64,000 nt of DNA from Flavobacterium sp. GSB-24 (GTDB lineage: Bacteria > Bacteroidota > Bacteroidia > Flavobacteriales > Flavobacteriaceae), in assembly GCF_027924665.1 (NCBI RefSeq), contig NZ_AP027043.1, positions 1,302,001 through 1,366,000 on the forward strand, read 5' to 3'. The number at the start of each line of letters is the position of its first letter. The stretch's first letter is position 1. The notes under the pieces were generated by a model, which was not told where the DNA came from, made no database searches, and was given only the letters and a program-made list of their open reading frames with translations. Below, piece after piece: positions 44,003-53,045 of this stretch. The position numbers and the translations under genes were made by a program.

Positions 44003-44223
44003 CCTTTTCAAAAGAAACAGAATTAAGGTTAACTGAATTCTTCAACAATTCTATTGATGCCAAAAGTATGGCAAAAAGCATTCGACAAGTAAATTATATT
44101 CTTGCCTTAAATGTAATGCACGAAACTGAATTTCTGCAGCAAGAAAATATCAGTCTGGATGAAAGCTTTTACTGGCTGAATAAATTGGCGGAGATTTTAG
44201 ATCCTTATTTGGATGTTGAATAG
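43990..44223 (+). CDS. small hypothetical protein (77 aa)
   Basis: 77 residues from ATG 43990. The frame is open upstream to 43888, but that part overlaps the leader and reads as compositionally odd sequence, so it is rejected. The product begins MSTKTFSKETELRLTEFFNN and is predicted all-helical and acidic at the C-terminus (WLNKLAEILDPYLDVE). No family recognised. It may be under control of the Trp-rich leader. A terminator follows directly. Confidence 0.7.
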   Translation: MSTKTFSKETELRLTEFFNNSIDAKSMAKSIRQVNYILALNVMHETEFLQQENISLDESFYWLNKLAEILDPYLDVE

Positions 44224-44227
44224 AAAT

Positions 44228-44256
44228 TAAAAAAGCCACTGGGAAGTGGCTTTTTA
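44228..44256. terminator. bidirectional terminator
   Basis: AAAAGCCACT / AGTGGCTTTT stem around a short GGGA-type loop between the 77-aa gene and the convergent 155-aa gene. Confidence 0.85.
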
Positions 44257-44270
44257 ATTATATACTATTA

Positions 44271-44738
44271 CTAGTTTTCTGGGTAAATAGTATTGAAGTA
44301 GTTTTCGAAAGCTTTACATAATAACTCTTTATCAATTTCTAATAATTCTTTTCTAACATTCGACCCTTTGATATACTTCTTATCATTTTCGGAAATTTCT
44401 TCACCATCAAGTTTTTTTGTTAAAATGTTGCTAAGTAAAACACTATTGCATTGATAGTATCTTGGATAAAATTTCTCAATAAATGACCAGTAATCAAATT
44501 TATCTTCTTCTTTTTCTTTTACAACTTTATGATTATTCTCTTCAAATTCTTTTATTACTTCAAATTCTAACCAGCCAACTGCTTCAGCCATTCCTCTATA
44601 AAAGGCATTCCTTTCTGATTGAGTTTCAAAAGTGTATTTTTTTACATTAATCACCTTTTCGAAATCATCAAAGGATTGATTGTTATAATATTTTGTTATT
44701 TGCTCTTTGCCAAAAATTATTTCTGTTATAAATTTCAT
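44271..44738 (-). CDS. hypothetical protein overlapping the HNH endonuclease gene
   Basis: 155 residues, mostly helical and charged, no signal or membrane segment (FETQSERNAFYRGMAEAVGWLEFEVIKEFEENN...). Its ATG overlaps the HNH gene's TGA (ATGA), so the two are translationally coupled and likely work together. I do not recognise a family. As the second gene of a nuclease pair it could be a regulator, inhibitor or specificity partner. Confidence 0.72.
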   Translation of the reverse strand: MKFITEIIFGKEQITKYYNNQSFDDFEKVINVKKYTFETQSERNAFYRGMAEAVGWLEFEVIKEFEENNHKVVKEKEEDKFDYWSFIEKFYPRYYQCNSVLLSNILTKKLDGEEISENDKKYIKGSNVRKELLEIDKELLCKAFENYFNTIYPEN

Positions 44739-45499
44739 TTTTTAAAAATTGTTGTTTGATGAAAATCTAAATATTCTTTGGAGGGAAGGAATCTGTCAGG
44801 TAAAAGGATTGATTTATTTTGATACTTTAAAAAGAAATCTTCTACAGCATTATCAAATTTATAATCGCTGAAGTACTTGGAGACTTTTATTTTATAATCG
44901 GTTGTAATAGTTATGAAGCCTTTATCGAAAGCTTTATCATGAATTGAATTTATACAAACTCCATTATGAGGATTTAATCTAATTTTGTCATCTTTAGCCC
45001 AGGGAATTATATGGCTTGCAACAAGGAAATCTGGAATTGATAATCCTGTTATGCAACATTTAGAATTGTATGATGAAAGAATTGTTGAGCGAAAGAAATT
45101 CTGATTGACTCTTGCTTTTATAATTGCTTCTCTCTCTTTGCCTAATGGTAAATTATCGAGATCAATTTTTGAAGTTTTTTCAATAGGTTTATTTGCAAAA
45201 TTAGAAATAATTAATTCACTTTCGTAGCCGAGATTTTCCCAATTGCTACTAAATTCATCCCAAACGATTTTATCAAGTTTACTTGCGTTCGCTAATCCAA
45301 CAATTCCTTTTGCTTTTAATTCTAAATCGAAACTTCCAAAGTTTCCGATTTTCATTTTTAAGGAATTAGCGCTTCTGCCTATGATCTTAGAGATCCGGAT
45401 TATCTCAGGATGATTTGATGAAACTCTATTAAATGGAATTTTGCAATACGTATTTAAGGCTACTACTGTTTGTTCTCGAGTCCAATTTTCTACTGCCAT
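44735..45499 (-). CDS. HNH endonuclease, putative restriction enzyme
   Basis: 254 residues. The N-terminal domain (about 1-100) has WTREQTVVALNTYCKIPF, EIIRISKIIGRSANSLKMKI and GLANASKLDKIVWDEF, the usual front part of a family annotated as HNH restriction endonucleases. The HNH domain follows: CCITGLSIPDFLVASHIIPWA, then RLNPHNGVCINSIHDKAFDKGF, giving the His-Asn-His metal site. It probably cleaves DNA. It forms an overlapping pair with the 155-aa gene. No methyltransferase is adjacent, so it may target modified DNA or act in defence; that is inference. Confidence 0.88.
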   Translation of the reverse strand: MAVENWTREQTVVALNTYCKIPFNRVSSNHPEIIRISKIIGRSANSLKMKIGNFGSFDLELKAKGIVGLANASKLDKIVWDEFSSNWENLGYESELIISNFANKPIEKTSKIDLDNLPLGKEREAIIKARVNQNFFRSTILSSYNSKCCITGLSIPDFLVASHIIPWAKDDKIRLNPHNGVCINSIHDKAFDKGFITITTDYKIKVSKYFSDYKFDNAVEDFFLKYQNKSILLPDRFLPSKEYLDFHQTTIFKK

Positions 45500-45593
45500 G
45501 AATTATTACTTGTATTATTTATCTCACGTAAAAATATAAAAATATTTAAGTGCTCTTTGAAATCTATAAAAAGACTTTTTTCAAGAAAAAAAA

Positions 45594-48068
45594 TTACCCC
45601 TTATCCTTCTTCCCCCACTTAATCTTCATTTTCCCATCATTATCATAGGCAATCAAATGGAGTACAATTCCGCGTTCGCGAACGGCTTTTCGTTCTTCTT
45701 TAGTAGAAAGACTGGCATCGTTTTTGGAATTTCGAAGCGGAATCGTAAGCGCTAGATTTGTGCCTCGGCCGAAAGAGTAAATTCCGTCTATGTCAAAGTT
45801 TAAGACACTTGAGCTTATGGTTAATTTATTAATGTCGATTTGCTCTCCGCGAAGATTAAGCGAACCCGATAAGTCGCTGAAAGTAATATTCTCAACATCA
45901 CGTCGCGGAAAAGCAAACTTGCCAATTTTTACAATAGGATCAAAGTTGAGCAGCGCGCCTTGATTGACATTAAAATCTAATTTCCCTTTCATGGAGTTGA
46001 CAATCAAATCGCCTTTGCTGTTCATTAAACCCACAACATTAGCATTGCTTGTTAGTCGGCCGCGAATATTTTTTGGACTGAAAGATTTGATTCCGAAGTT
46101 GTTGAAAGACCTTAAAAAACTCGCAATATCTACACGACTTACTTGAGCTGTCGAACTAAAAATATATTGGTTTCCACTTGGCTGAATGGCCCCATTAAAG
46201 GTAATACTGCCGCCAGAAGTCTGTAAAGTTCCATTTTTAAGAAGCAATTTAGAATTCAGCATTTGCAATGTTGCTTTTGTGTTGGTTGCGGTAAGCGAAC
46301 CATAAGTAATTTTATCGGCTTTTAGATTAATCACCGCAATACATTTCTCGATTACCGATTTTAGCTGATTCGTAAAATTGACATTTTTCTTTTTTACTTG
46401 TTTTTTCTGAGCCATTTTTTGAGACGGAGAATTTTTCAAAATGCCTAAAAATTGTTTAACATCAATATTCGGGCAGTAAATATTCCAGTTTACGACCATT
46501 TTTTCTGGTGCGTCGTAATAGAGATTTAGAAAATTATCGATTCTTCCGTCAATGCGGATGATGTTGTTTTTATGTTTGTAAGCTATTTTCTTGATAAAAA
46601 GCGCTTGTTCTGTAAACGATAACTGTACAGCCGTTTTTTCGGCATGAATATTTTTCGGAATATAATCAAATGTGGCGTTATCGATATCTACTTCGCCCGT
46701 AAAGCGGGGTTTGTTGATGTACAAATCGACAATATCAAATTGAAAATTTAAATTAGCTTTTGCATGTCCGCTTTCAAAATGCAGTATTTTTTCATTCGTC
46801 ATTCCGTTAAGTTTTGAAATGTCAAAATCAGAATTTACGAATCCAGTTGCAATGGGTTTTTCCAGATTATTAATAACCGCCTGCGGAATCTGCAGTGGAA
46901 TATTTTCATAATCGGCTTTAAAACGGGTTAAAATAATCGCAGAGTTAGGATCGCTAAAACCTTTTTCTGGTTTGAAATTATTCGTAAATATTCCTTTGAA
47001 ACTGCAATTGGTAAACAAGCCATCGGGAATTGTAAGTTCGTTATTTCTAATATCAGCCTGAACCACAATTTTTGGATCTCCTTCGACATTCAGATCACCT
47101 TTAATATCGCAGTTGACTTCGATCGGTTTTTTTAAATCAAACTGATTGAGTTTGGAACTGATATTTCCCGACAATAAATTAGAAGCATTTTTCCATAAAA
47201 TATTAGTTTCAATATTGATTCCGAAAAGCGAATTTTGTTTTCCGATATTAAAAAAAGCCACAATATCAAAAGCATCAGAACCAATTTTAAGTTTCTGGGT
47301 TTTAATGTCTATTTTTTGATGTTCTTCTGAATAGGAAATATCAAAATTACCTTCGAGCATTTTTTCTTTTGCAAAACTTCCATGAACAGTATTAAAAGCA
47401 AGACTATTAATTTTTGTTTTTAAAAATAAATTAGTGTGCCAGTTTTCATCATCGTAATCCACTTTTGAATCTAAGCTCGCGACATCAAAATCAAATAATT
47501 TATGACCCAAATGATTAGCAATAATGACATGAACATTGTTGAGGTTTACTTCATCAATCGTTGTTTCGGGTTTTTCTTTATTGGTTTCTGCTTTTTTCTT
47601 TTTTGGCTTAAAGATGTTTACGTTGGAATAACCATTTTCGGCTTTGTAAATATAAATTTGAGCATCGTTAATTAGAATTTTATGAATGTTGATTTCGTTG
47701 TGCAGTAAACTCCAAATATTTAAACGAGCTTCTATTTCGTTGGCTTTTAATAAAGTATGTTTATGACTTTGCCATTGATTGTCTTTTATTTCTACTTCTT
47801 TTAAAGCCAAAGTAAAATTTGGAAAGCCAGTTAAGAACTTATAATGGAAATCGGTAACGTGAAATTTTCCATTAATATTTTCATTGATTTTATGATTGAC
47901 TTTAGCAATAATTTCGGCTTTATTTTGATTGAAATAAATAGACAAGCAGCCACAGGCAATTAAAAGTATTGCGACTAACCCCAGAATAAAAAATCCAAAC
48001 CGTTTGGCATATTTTTTAAAAGGATCAGACTGAAGAAATGTTTTTATTTGAAGTAAAATTTGCTGCAT
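45594..48068 (-). CDS. AsmA-like family protein
   Basis: 824 residues. One N-terminal membrane anchor (about 21-45) is followed by a long beta-rich periplasmic part of the AsmA/TamB-type (VTDFHYKFLTGFPNFTLALKEVEI, TYGSLTATNTKATLQMLNSKLLLKNGTL). The C-terminal AsmA_2 region is KGKLDFNVNQGALLNFDPIVKIGKF. Such proteins form lipid-conducting bridges between inner and outer membranes. Monocistronic; the basic C-terminal tail KMKIKWGKKDK is typical of the Bacteroidota version. Confidence 0.9.
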   Translation of the reverse strand: MQQILLQIKTFLQSDPFKKYAKRFGFFILGLVAILLIACGCLSIYFNQNKAEIIAKVNHKINENINGKFHVTDFHYKFLTGFPNFTLALKEVEIKDNQWQSHKHTLLKANEIEARLNIWSLLHNEINIHKILINDAQIYIYKAENGYSNVNIFKPKKKKAETNKEKPETTIDEVNLNNVHVIIANHLGHKLFDFDVASLDSKVDYDDENWHTNLFLKTKINSLAFNTVHGSFAKEKMLEGNFDISYSEEHQKIDIKTQKLKIGSDAFDIVAFFNIGKQNSLFGINIETNILWKNASNLLSGNISSKLNQFDLKKPIEVNCDIKGDLNVEGDPKIVVQADIRNNELTIPDGLFTNCSFKGIFTNNFKPEKGFSDPNSAIILTRFKADYENIPLQIPQAVINNLEKPIATGFVNSDFDISKLNGMTNEKILHFESGHAKANLNFQFDIVDLYINKPRFTGEVDIDNATFDYIPKNIHAEKTAVQLSFTEQALFIKKIAYKHKNNIIRIDGRIDNFLNLYYDAPEKMVVNWNIYCPNIDVKQFLGILKNSPSQKMAQKKQVKKKNVNFTNQLKSVIEKCIAVINLKADKITYGSLTATNTKATLQMLNSKLLLKNGTLQTSGGSITFNGAIQPSGNQYIFSSTAQVSRVDIASFLRSFNNFGIKSFSPKNIRGRLTSNANVVGLMNSKGDLIVNSMKGKLDFNVNQGALLNFDPIVKIGKFAFPRRDVENITFSDLSGSLNLRGEQIDINKLTISSSVLNFDIDGIYSFGRGTNLALTIPLRNSKNDASLSTKEERKAVRERGIVLHLIAYDNDGKMKIKWGKKDKG

Positions 48069-48311
48069 TTAGATTAAATCTTTTGGAGTATTAAAGATAC
48101 TACAAAAAATATTAACATTTTATTAGTTTGGTTTTCAGTTTAATATGTCGTAAATTGAGTTATCAAAAAACATTCTAGAGTTGATAATAAATGACAATAC
48201 ATTTATAATGAAAACTAATTTAGTAATCGTGTTTGATTTGTTTTAAATTTTTAAATTTGTACTGTAGTTTGAAAGTTAATCATTCAAACATAATTTTAAT
48301 CTTAATATATT

Positions 48312-48629
48312 ATGGCATTAGCAATAACAGATGCTACTTTTGATGAAGTAGTTTTGAAATCAGATAAACCAGTAATGGTAGATTTTTGGGCAGCATGGTG
48401 TGGTCCTTGTAGAATGGTTGGTCCAATCATTGACCAATTAAGCGATGAGTACGCTGGTAAAGTAGTTGTTGGTAAAGTAGATGTAGATGCTAACCAAGAA
48501 TTTGCTGCAAAATATGGTGTGCGTAACATACCAACCGTTTTGGTTTTTCATAACGGTGAAGTAGTAGGAAAACAAGTAGGAGTTGCTCCTAAACAAACCT
48601 ACGCAGATAGTTTAGACGCTTTATTGTAA
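48312..48629 (+). CDS. trxA: thioredoxin
   Basis: A 105-residue cytoplasmic thiol-disulphide reductant. The active site WCGPC (Cys30, Cys33) lies in VDFWAAWCGPCRMVGPII, with the cis-Pro loop VRNIPTVLVFHNGE. Full length, no signal peptide. A -7 box TAAATTTG lies at 48252-48259, and a terminator follows. Single-gene unit. Confidence 0.97.
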   Translation: MALAITDATFDEVVLKSDKPVMVDFWAAWCGPCRMVGPIIDQLSDEYAGKVVVGKVDVDANQEFAAKYGVRNIPTVLVFHNGEVVGKQVGVAPKQTYADSLDALL

Positions 48630-48653
48630 TCTTTAAAAGGTTACGATTGATAT

Positions 48654-48686
48654 AAAAAAGGTTTGACGAAAGTCAGACCTTTTTTA
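48654..48686 (+). terminator. trxA terminator
   Basis: AAAAAAGGTTTGAC and GTCAGACCTTTTTT arms around GAAA; long T run. Confidence 0.85.
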
Positions 48687-48721
48687 TTGGATTTTTTTGG
48701 CAGAATTTTTTAAAAATAAAA

Positions 48722-50812
48722 CTATGTATCTATGTGTTTAAAAACAATAGTAAAAGTAGTTCCAGCATCTGGTTTAGAATTCACTTCTATTTTACAATGA
48801 ATAGCCGTTGCTAAATCGCGAATTAAATGCAGACCCAAACCAGATTTGATTCCGATAACTTCAGATTCGTCGTATAGCGCTTTAAATTTTTCCTGCGTTC
48901 CACCTGGTCCATTATCAGTAATTGAAAGATAAGTTTTTTGATTTTCCTGCCAGGCTTTCCAGATGATTTTTGCATTTGGAGTTTTGTCTAAAGCTTTAAT
49001 CGCATTTCCAGTAAGATTTCGAATAATGGTTTTTAAATAATTTTCGTCTGTTTCTAAAATGATATTTTCTGGATTTTCAAATACCATTTCAATATTTTCT
49101 ATACTCGAAAAATGTTTTTTAGTTTCTTCAAATAAAGCATTGATTTCGGTTTTTCTAAACTGTGGTTTAAAGTTTTCCATCTGTCCTTTGCTCCAAAGCA
49201 GAATATCTTCCATCGACGATAATAAATTTTCGGCGCCGGTTGTAATTTTATGCTGCATTCTGATTGCAGTTTCTTCGTCGATTAATTCGGGATTTTCTTT
49301 TTGAAGATGCAGAAAATGAATCAAGTTTGAAACTGGGCTTCTCAAATCATGATTTAAAATACTAAAAAATCTTGCTTTGATTTTGTTCGCTTCATCCAAT
49401 TCTTGGTTTAAAGCCTGAAGTTTCAAATTGGTTTTCTTTCTGTTTTGATTTTGTTTGAATAATAATAACCCGATAATACAAACCAAAGTAATTCCAGAAA
49501 TTAAGAAAATGCGCTGTATTTTGGCATCTTCAATTTGAATATTTTTGATTGTATTCTCCGTAGAAAGATATTTGATTTTCTGCTGTTTGGTTTTGTTCTG
49601 ATAACGAGCTTCGGCATTTGCAATATTCTGTTTAGCAGACTGTGCCATCATTTCGTCATTGTTTTTGCTGTAGATTTCGTTATAAAAATAAGCTTCTTTC
49701 CATTGCCCGAGTGCGGCATAACTTTGAGATAGTTTTTTATTAATCATAACAAAAGACTCTTTGTCATATTTCAAAGCCTTTTCAGATGCTTTTTTTAATA
49801 CTTCAATGGCCTTTTTATGTTCTCCTTTTTCGTTTAAAACCTTTCCGAAATTGGTATTTGCTTCCATTATAATATCCGGATCATTCGATTTTTGAGCGTA
49901 GAAAACAGATTTTTTTGCAAAATTATAAGCTTGGTTTATTTTGCCTTCGTCTGCAAAATGCTCCGACATGCTTCTATTAGCAAAACTCAAATTGATAAAA
50001 AGAGAATCTTTTGCTGTTGGATAAGTATATACTAAATTGTAATATTTTCGAATGCTGTCTTTTTGCTTTAAAGCAACATAGCTGTGCAGGTAATAGTTGC
50101 ATAAAAAAGCACTTACATACGGAGAGTTTTTTACATACGGTTTGGCTTCGTTAAAATATTCTATTGCTTTTTTAAACTGCTTCATTTTGGTATAAGCGCT
50201 CCCAATTTGAAGATACGATATTCCTATGTTTTCAGTACTCGCTATGTCTCTTTTAAGCAGTTTTTTGTATGAAATCGCCTTTAATTGATAATCAATAAAA
50301 GTTTCATATTCCGAGTTATTCTGGTAGTATTCGGCGATACTCCCGTTTAAAACAGATTTTGTATAATCGCTTTTGGTAGTATCCACAACTCGTTTAATAT
50401 ATTTTATCAAAGATTTGCCTTTTGCAGTATCCTGAACGGAATAATAAACATAATTAAGACGCATCAAAGCAGTGGTCTCGGTTTTTAGATGTCTGGCTTT
50501 GCGGGCGTACTTCCAGGCAATTTCATAATTTTCTAAAGCTTTCTGATATTGATTGTTGGTAAATTCATATCCGAGTCCTCTTTGAATATAAAACCGGCTT
50601 AAATAAGCATTATGATTTTTAGCAAGAGAAATTCCTTTTTCTGCCGCAGTTATGAGTTTAGGATAATCTTCTGCATCAAAGATTTTTCGAGTGTATGCAA
50701 GCCAGATTTTAAGTTTCTCATTTGTCGTGCTGTAACGTGCCAAATTAGGTTCCTGCTGTGCAAAAGCATTCCAACTTATAAATAAGAGCAGCAAGAACTT
50801 GAGATTTCTCAT
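48722..50812 (-). CDS. TPR-containing sensor histidine kinase
   Basis: 696 residues. Signal peptide (about 1-18), a periplasmic array of tetratricopeptide repeats (about 70-400, e.g. KAIEYFNEAKPYVK, KAIEVLKKASEKALKYD), one membrane segment (near 433-450), a short coiled coil, HisKA with FFSILNHDLRSPVSNL (His near 488), and a HATPase domain with NLTGNAIKAL, DNGPGG and GLGLHLI. It begins inside the stop of the LytTR regulator gene (ATGA overlap), so the two are one two-component system. The stimulus is unknown. Confidence 0.93.
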   Translation of the reverse strand: MRNLKFLLLLFISWNAFAQQEPNLARYSTTNEKLKIWLAYTRKIFDAEDYPKLITAAEKGISLAKNHNAYLSRFYIQRGLGYEFTNNQYQKALENYEIAWKYARKARHLKTETTALMRLNYVYYSVQDTAKGKSLIKYIKRVVDTTKSDYTKSVLNGSIAEYYQNNSEYETFIDYQLKAISYKKLLKRDIASTENIGISYLQIGSAYTKMKQFKKAIEYFNEAKPYVKNSPYVSAFLCNYYLHSYVALKQKDSIRKYYNLVYTYPTAKDSLFINLSFANRSMSEHFADEGKINQAYNFAKKSVFYAQKSNDPDIIMEANTNFGKVLNEKGEHKKAIEVLKKASEKALKYDKESFVMINKKLSQSYAALGQWKEAYFYNEIYSKNNDEMMAQSAKQNIANAEARYQNKTKQQKIKYLSTENTIKNIQIEDAKIQRIFLISGITLVCIIGLLLFKQNQNRKKTNLKLQALNQELDEANKIKARFFSILNHDLRSPVSNLIHFLHLQKENPELIDEETAIRMQHKITTGAENLLSSMEDILLWSKGQMENFKPQFRKTEINALFEETKKHFSSIENIEMVFENPENIILETDENYLKTIIRNLTGNAIKALDKTPNAKIIWKAWQENQKTYLSITDNGPGGTQEKFKALYDESEVIGIKSGLGLHLIRDLATAIHCKIEVNSKPDAGTTFTIVFKHIDT

Positions 50813-51516
50813 GCAATTAGATTTAAGTTTTCCTTGTAACTTCTTCCAATTGGTATTACGGCATTATTATTCAAGATAATTTCGGTTGAATTTATCTTTT
50901 GAACATATTGTTTCTGGACGGCATAACTTCTGTGAATACGCACAAAAGATTGAAAATGATCTTCTTTCAAAAGATTTCCAATGCTCGAAAGCACACAATG
51001 TCTTTTTCGTTCTGTAACTACCAAAGTGTAATCTTTTAAAGCTTCGAGATACAAAATCTCATGCAGCTTAACTTTGGTCTGTTCGTGGCCTTCTTTAATA
51101 TAAATAGTATCACCGCCAATACTGGCTTCAAACAAAGAAGCTTTGAGTTTAATTTCCATAAACTCTTCAATACGATTTACAGTTTGTGTAAAACGATCAA
51201 GCTTTAAGGGTTTTACAATAAAATCAAGAGTTTCAATCTGGAAACTTTCTACGGCATGTTCAGGATGCGCCGTAATAAAAACACAAACTGGAATTTCGAG
51301 AGTTTGTTTTCTAAACTCAATTCCGTTTAAACCCGGCATATCAATATCCAAAAATAAGATGTCGATTTTCTCTTTCTCTAAAAAAGGAACAGCATCTTCA
51401 GCCGATTCAAAAACCCCTAAAATATCCAGAACAGGAAACTTCTTAGCATAAGAAACTGCTGTAAGTCTATCAATTTCGTCATCATCAACAATAATACAAG
51501 TGTATTTTTTCATCAT
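50809..51516 (-). CDS. LytTR family response regulator
   Basis: 235 residues: receiver domain with phospho-Asp near 57 (DILFLDIDMPGLNG), Lys in the FIVKPL motif, and a C-terminal LytTR DNA-binding domain (EILYLEALKDYTLV, FVRIHRSYAVQKQYV, NAVIPIGRSYKENL). LytTR domains bind pairs of direct repeats, and two such repeats lie immediately upstream at 51530-51565. Paired with the overlapping TPR kinase gene. Confidence 0.95.
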   Translation of the reverse strand: MMKKYTCIIVDDDEIDRLTAVSYAKKFPVLDILGVFESAEDAVPFLEKEKIDILFLDIDMPGLNGIEFRKQTLEIPVCVFITAHPEHAVESFQIETLDFIVKPLKLDRFTQTVNRIEEFMEIKLKASLFEASIGGDTIYIKEGHEQTKVKLHEILYLEALKDYTLVVTERKRHCVLSSIGNLLKEDHFQSFVRIHRSYAVQKQYVQKINSTEIILNNNAVIPIGRSYKENLNLIA

Positions 51517-51529
51517 TCAAACTTAATTT

Positions 51530-51565
51530 ATGTTGTCTGTCTATTTAAAATGTTGTTCGTCTATT
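51530..51565. promoter_or_regulatory. paired direct repeats, likely LytTR operator
   Basis: ATGTTGTCTGTCTATT (51530-51545) and ATGTTGTTCGTCTATT (51550-51565) differ at two positions and are spaced exactly 20 bases start to start, about two helical turns. They lie in the divergent gap between the LytTR regulator gene and the two lipoprotein genes. Confidence 0.6.
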
Positions 51566-51710
51566 GGCTGTTTTTAGCTTGAACTCTTTGGTGCAAATTT
51601 GTCCTGTAATTAAATCACAAGGAAAAAAAAAGTTCCTGTCGATTGTTGCAAAAATAAAGCTATTGAATTAAAAAAGAAGTATTTAATTAATTTTTTAAAA
51701 CCAAATTGTT

Positions 51711-52244
51711 ATGAAATTTTCAAAAACCATTTTTACAATTTTCTTACTAGCCATTTCTACAATTTCATGCAGCGGCGATGACGGAACTGATGGTGTTAAT
51801 GGGGCAGACGGAGCGCCAGGAGCAGCCGGGACAGCAAATGTTATTTACAGTGCATGGTTAACAGCACCAGCAGCAGCTGCAGAAACAATAGACGGTACTT
51901 CGGGAATGTCTACAACTATTAATGCGCCAGAACTATCAGCAGACATTCTTTCTAAAGGAACCATATTAGTGTATGTTTCTTTTGGATCAGGTACTTACAC
52001 AGTGCCATACACATCTACCGCAGGAGGATTCGTAAATACAATTACGGCTATTTCTAATCTGCAAAAAATCAAATTATTTAGATTTAGACATGATGGAGGA
52101 GGAACAGTAAACCTGCCAACAACGCTTAACTGGCGATATATTTTAATTCCTGGAGGAGTAGCGACCACCGCAAAAACTGCAAAACTGGACTATTCTAAAA
52201 TGAGTTACGAAGAAGTTTGCGCACATTTTAACATCAAACCTTAA
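51711..52244 (+). CDS. lipoprotein with collagen-like Gly-x-y segment
   Basis: 177 residues. Lipobox TISC (Cys20) is followed at once by about seven Gly-x-y triplets (GDDGTDGVNGADGAPGAAG), then a beta-rich domain (VIYSAWLTAPAAAAETIDG ... RYILIPGG) ending with YSKMSYEEVCAHFNIKP. This arrangement is frequent among Bacteroidota surface lipoproteins of unknown role. Forty bases ahead of a second lipoprotein gene and divergent from the LytTR regulator, whose operator-like repeats lie between. Confidence 0.82.
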   Translation: MKFSKTIFTIFLLAISTISCSGDDGTDGVNGADGAPGAAGTANVIYSAWLTAPAAAAETIDGTSGMSTTINAPELSADILSKGTILVYVSFGSGTYTVPYTSTAGGFVNTITAISNLQKIKLFRFRHDGGGTVNLPTTLNWRYILIPGGVATTAKTAKLDYSKMSYEEVCAHFNIKP

Positions 52245-52283
52245 TTCTGAAATCAAATAAATCATTAATTAAAAATATATATT

Positions 52284-52874
52284 ATGAAAGTTCTAAAAAC
52301 TATTTTGACCGTTTTATTAATTGCCGTTTCTACGGTTTCATGCAGCAACGATGACGATAAAGATGCTGTTAAATATAATGAAGAAAATCCTCTAGATGCT
52401 TATATGGCAGGATCTGGATTTAGCCAGAAAGCTGTTGATGTAAAAAACTCAGGAATTTATGAATATGGTTTTAGTTTTAAACCAACCGTAACGGGAAAAA
52501 TAAACTCCTTGATTGTAAAAATTCCAGATGTAAATCCAACTTTAAGAGTTACTTTATGGGATGCTGCAACCAAAACAGTGATAAAATCTGAAACTATAAA
52601 TGTAGCTACAGCTAATGTTACAGTCGAAAAAGCAATTTCGCCAATCGCACTAACTAAAGATAAAGAGTACTTTTTTACAGTAAATAGTGACGACTGGATC
52701 AACAGAACAAAAACAGATGGATCTGCAGCGACTTATCCAATTGTGGCTGGAAATATCACTATTACAGGATATGCGTATATCTCAAGTACAGCTGCAGAAA
52801 CTATTTTCCCAACAAATGCACGTAATACCTATTATGCAGGTGACGTTACATTTAAATTTCAACAAACAGAATAA
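52284..52874 (+). CDS. lipoprotein with DUF4082-like domain
   Basis: 196 residues. Lipobox TVSC (Cys20) and the SNDDD acidic export signal typical of surface lipoproteins of Bacteroidota. The beta-rich domain (YGFSFKPTVTGKINSLIVKIP, LRVTLWDAATKTVIKSETI, LTKDKEYFFTVNSDDW) resembles DUF4082. It probably shares a transcript with the collagen-like lipoprotein gene 39 bases upstream and could be a target of the adjacent two-component system. Confidence 0.8.
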   Translation: MKVLKTILTVLLIAVSTVSCSNDDDKDAVKYNEENPLDAYMAGSGFSQKAVDVKNSGIYEYGFSFKPTVTGKINSLIVKIPDVNPTLRVTLWDAATKTVIKSETINVATANVTVEKAISPIALTKDKEYFFTVNSDDWINRTKTDGSAATYPIVAGNITITGYAYISSTAAETIFPTNARNTYYAGDVTFKFQQTE

Positions 52875-52897
52875 TTCTTTTTTTGGATAGCTTTGAA

Positions 52898-52942
52898 TTA
52901 GTAAAGGAAAAGGTTTGGCGGTAGTCAAGCCTTTTTCGTTAA
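52898..52942 (+). terminator. terminator after the lipoprotein pair
   Basis: AAAGG-TTTG and CAAG-CCTTT arms around GCGGTAGT, followed by T-rich sequence. Confidence 0.6.
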
Positions 52943-53045
52943 AAATACAGTTTGTTTTTTTTAGACTTGACGGGTTTTTAAAACCTGTTAGGTCTTTTTT
53001 TGGAACTTATTTTCTATTTTTAGCAAATCTTATATTCCTTTAAAA

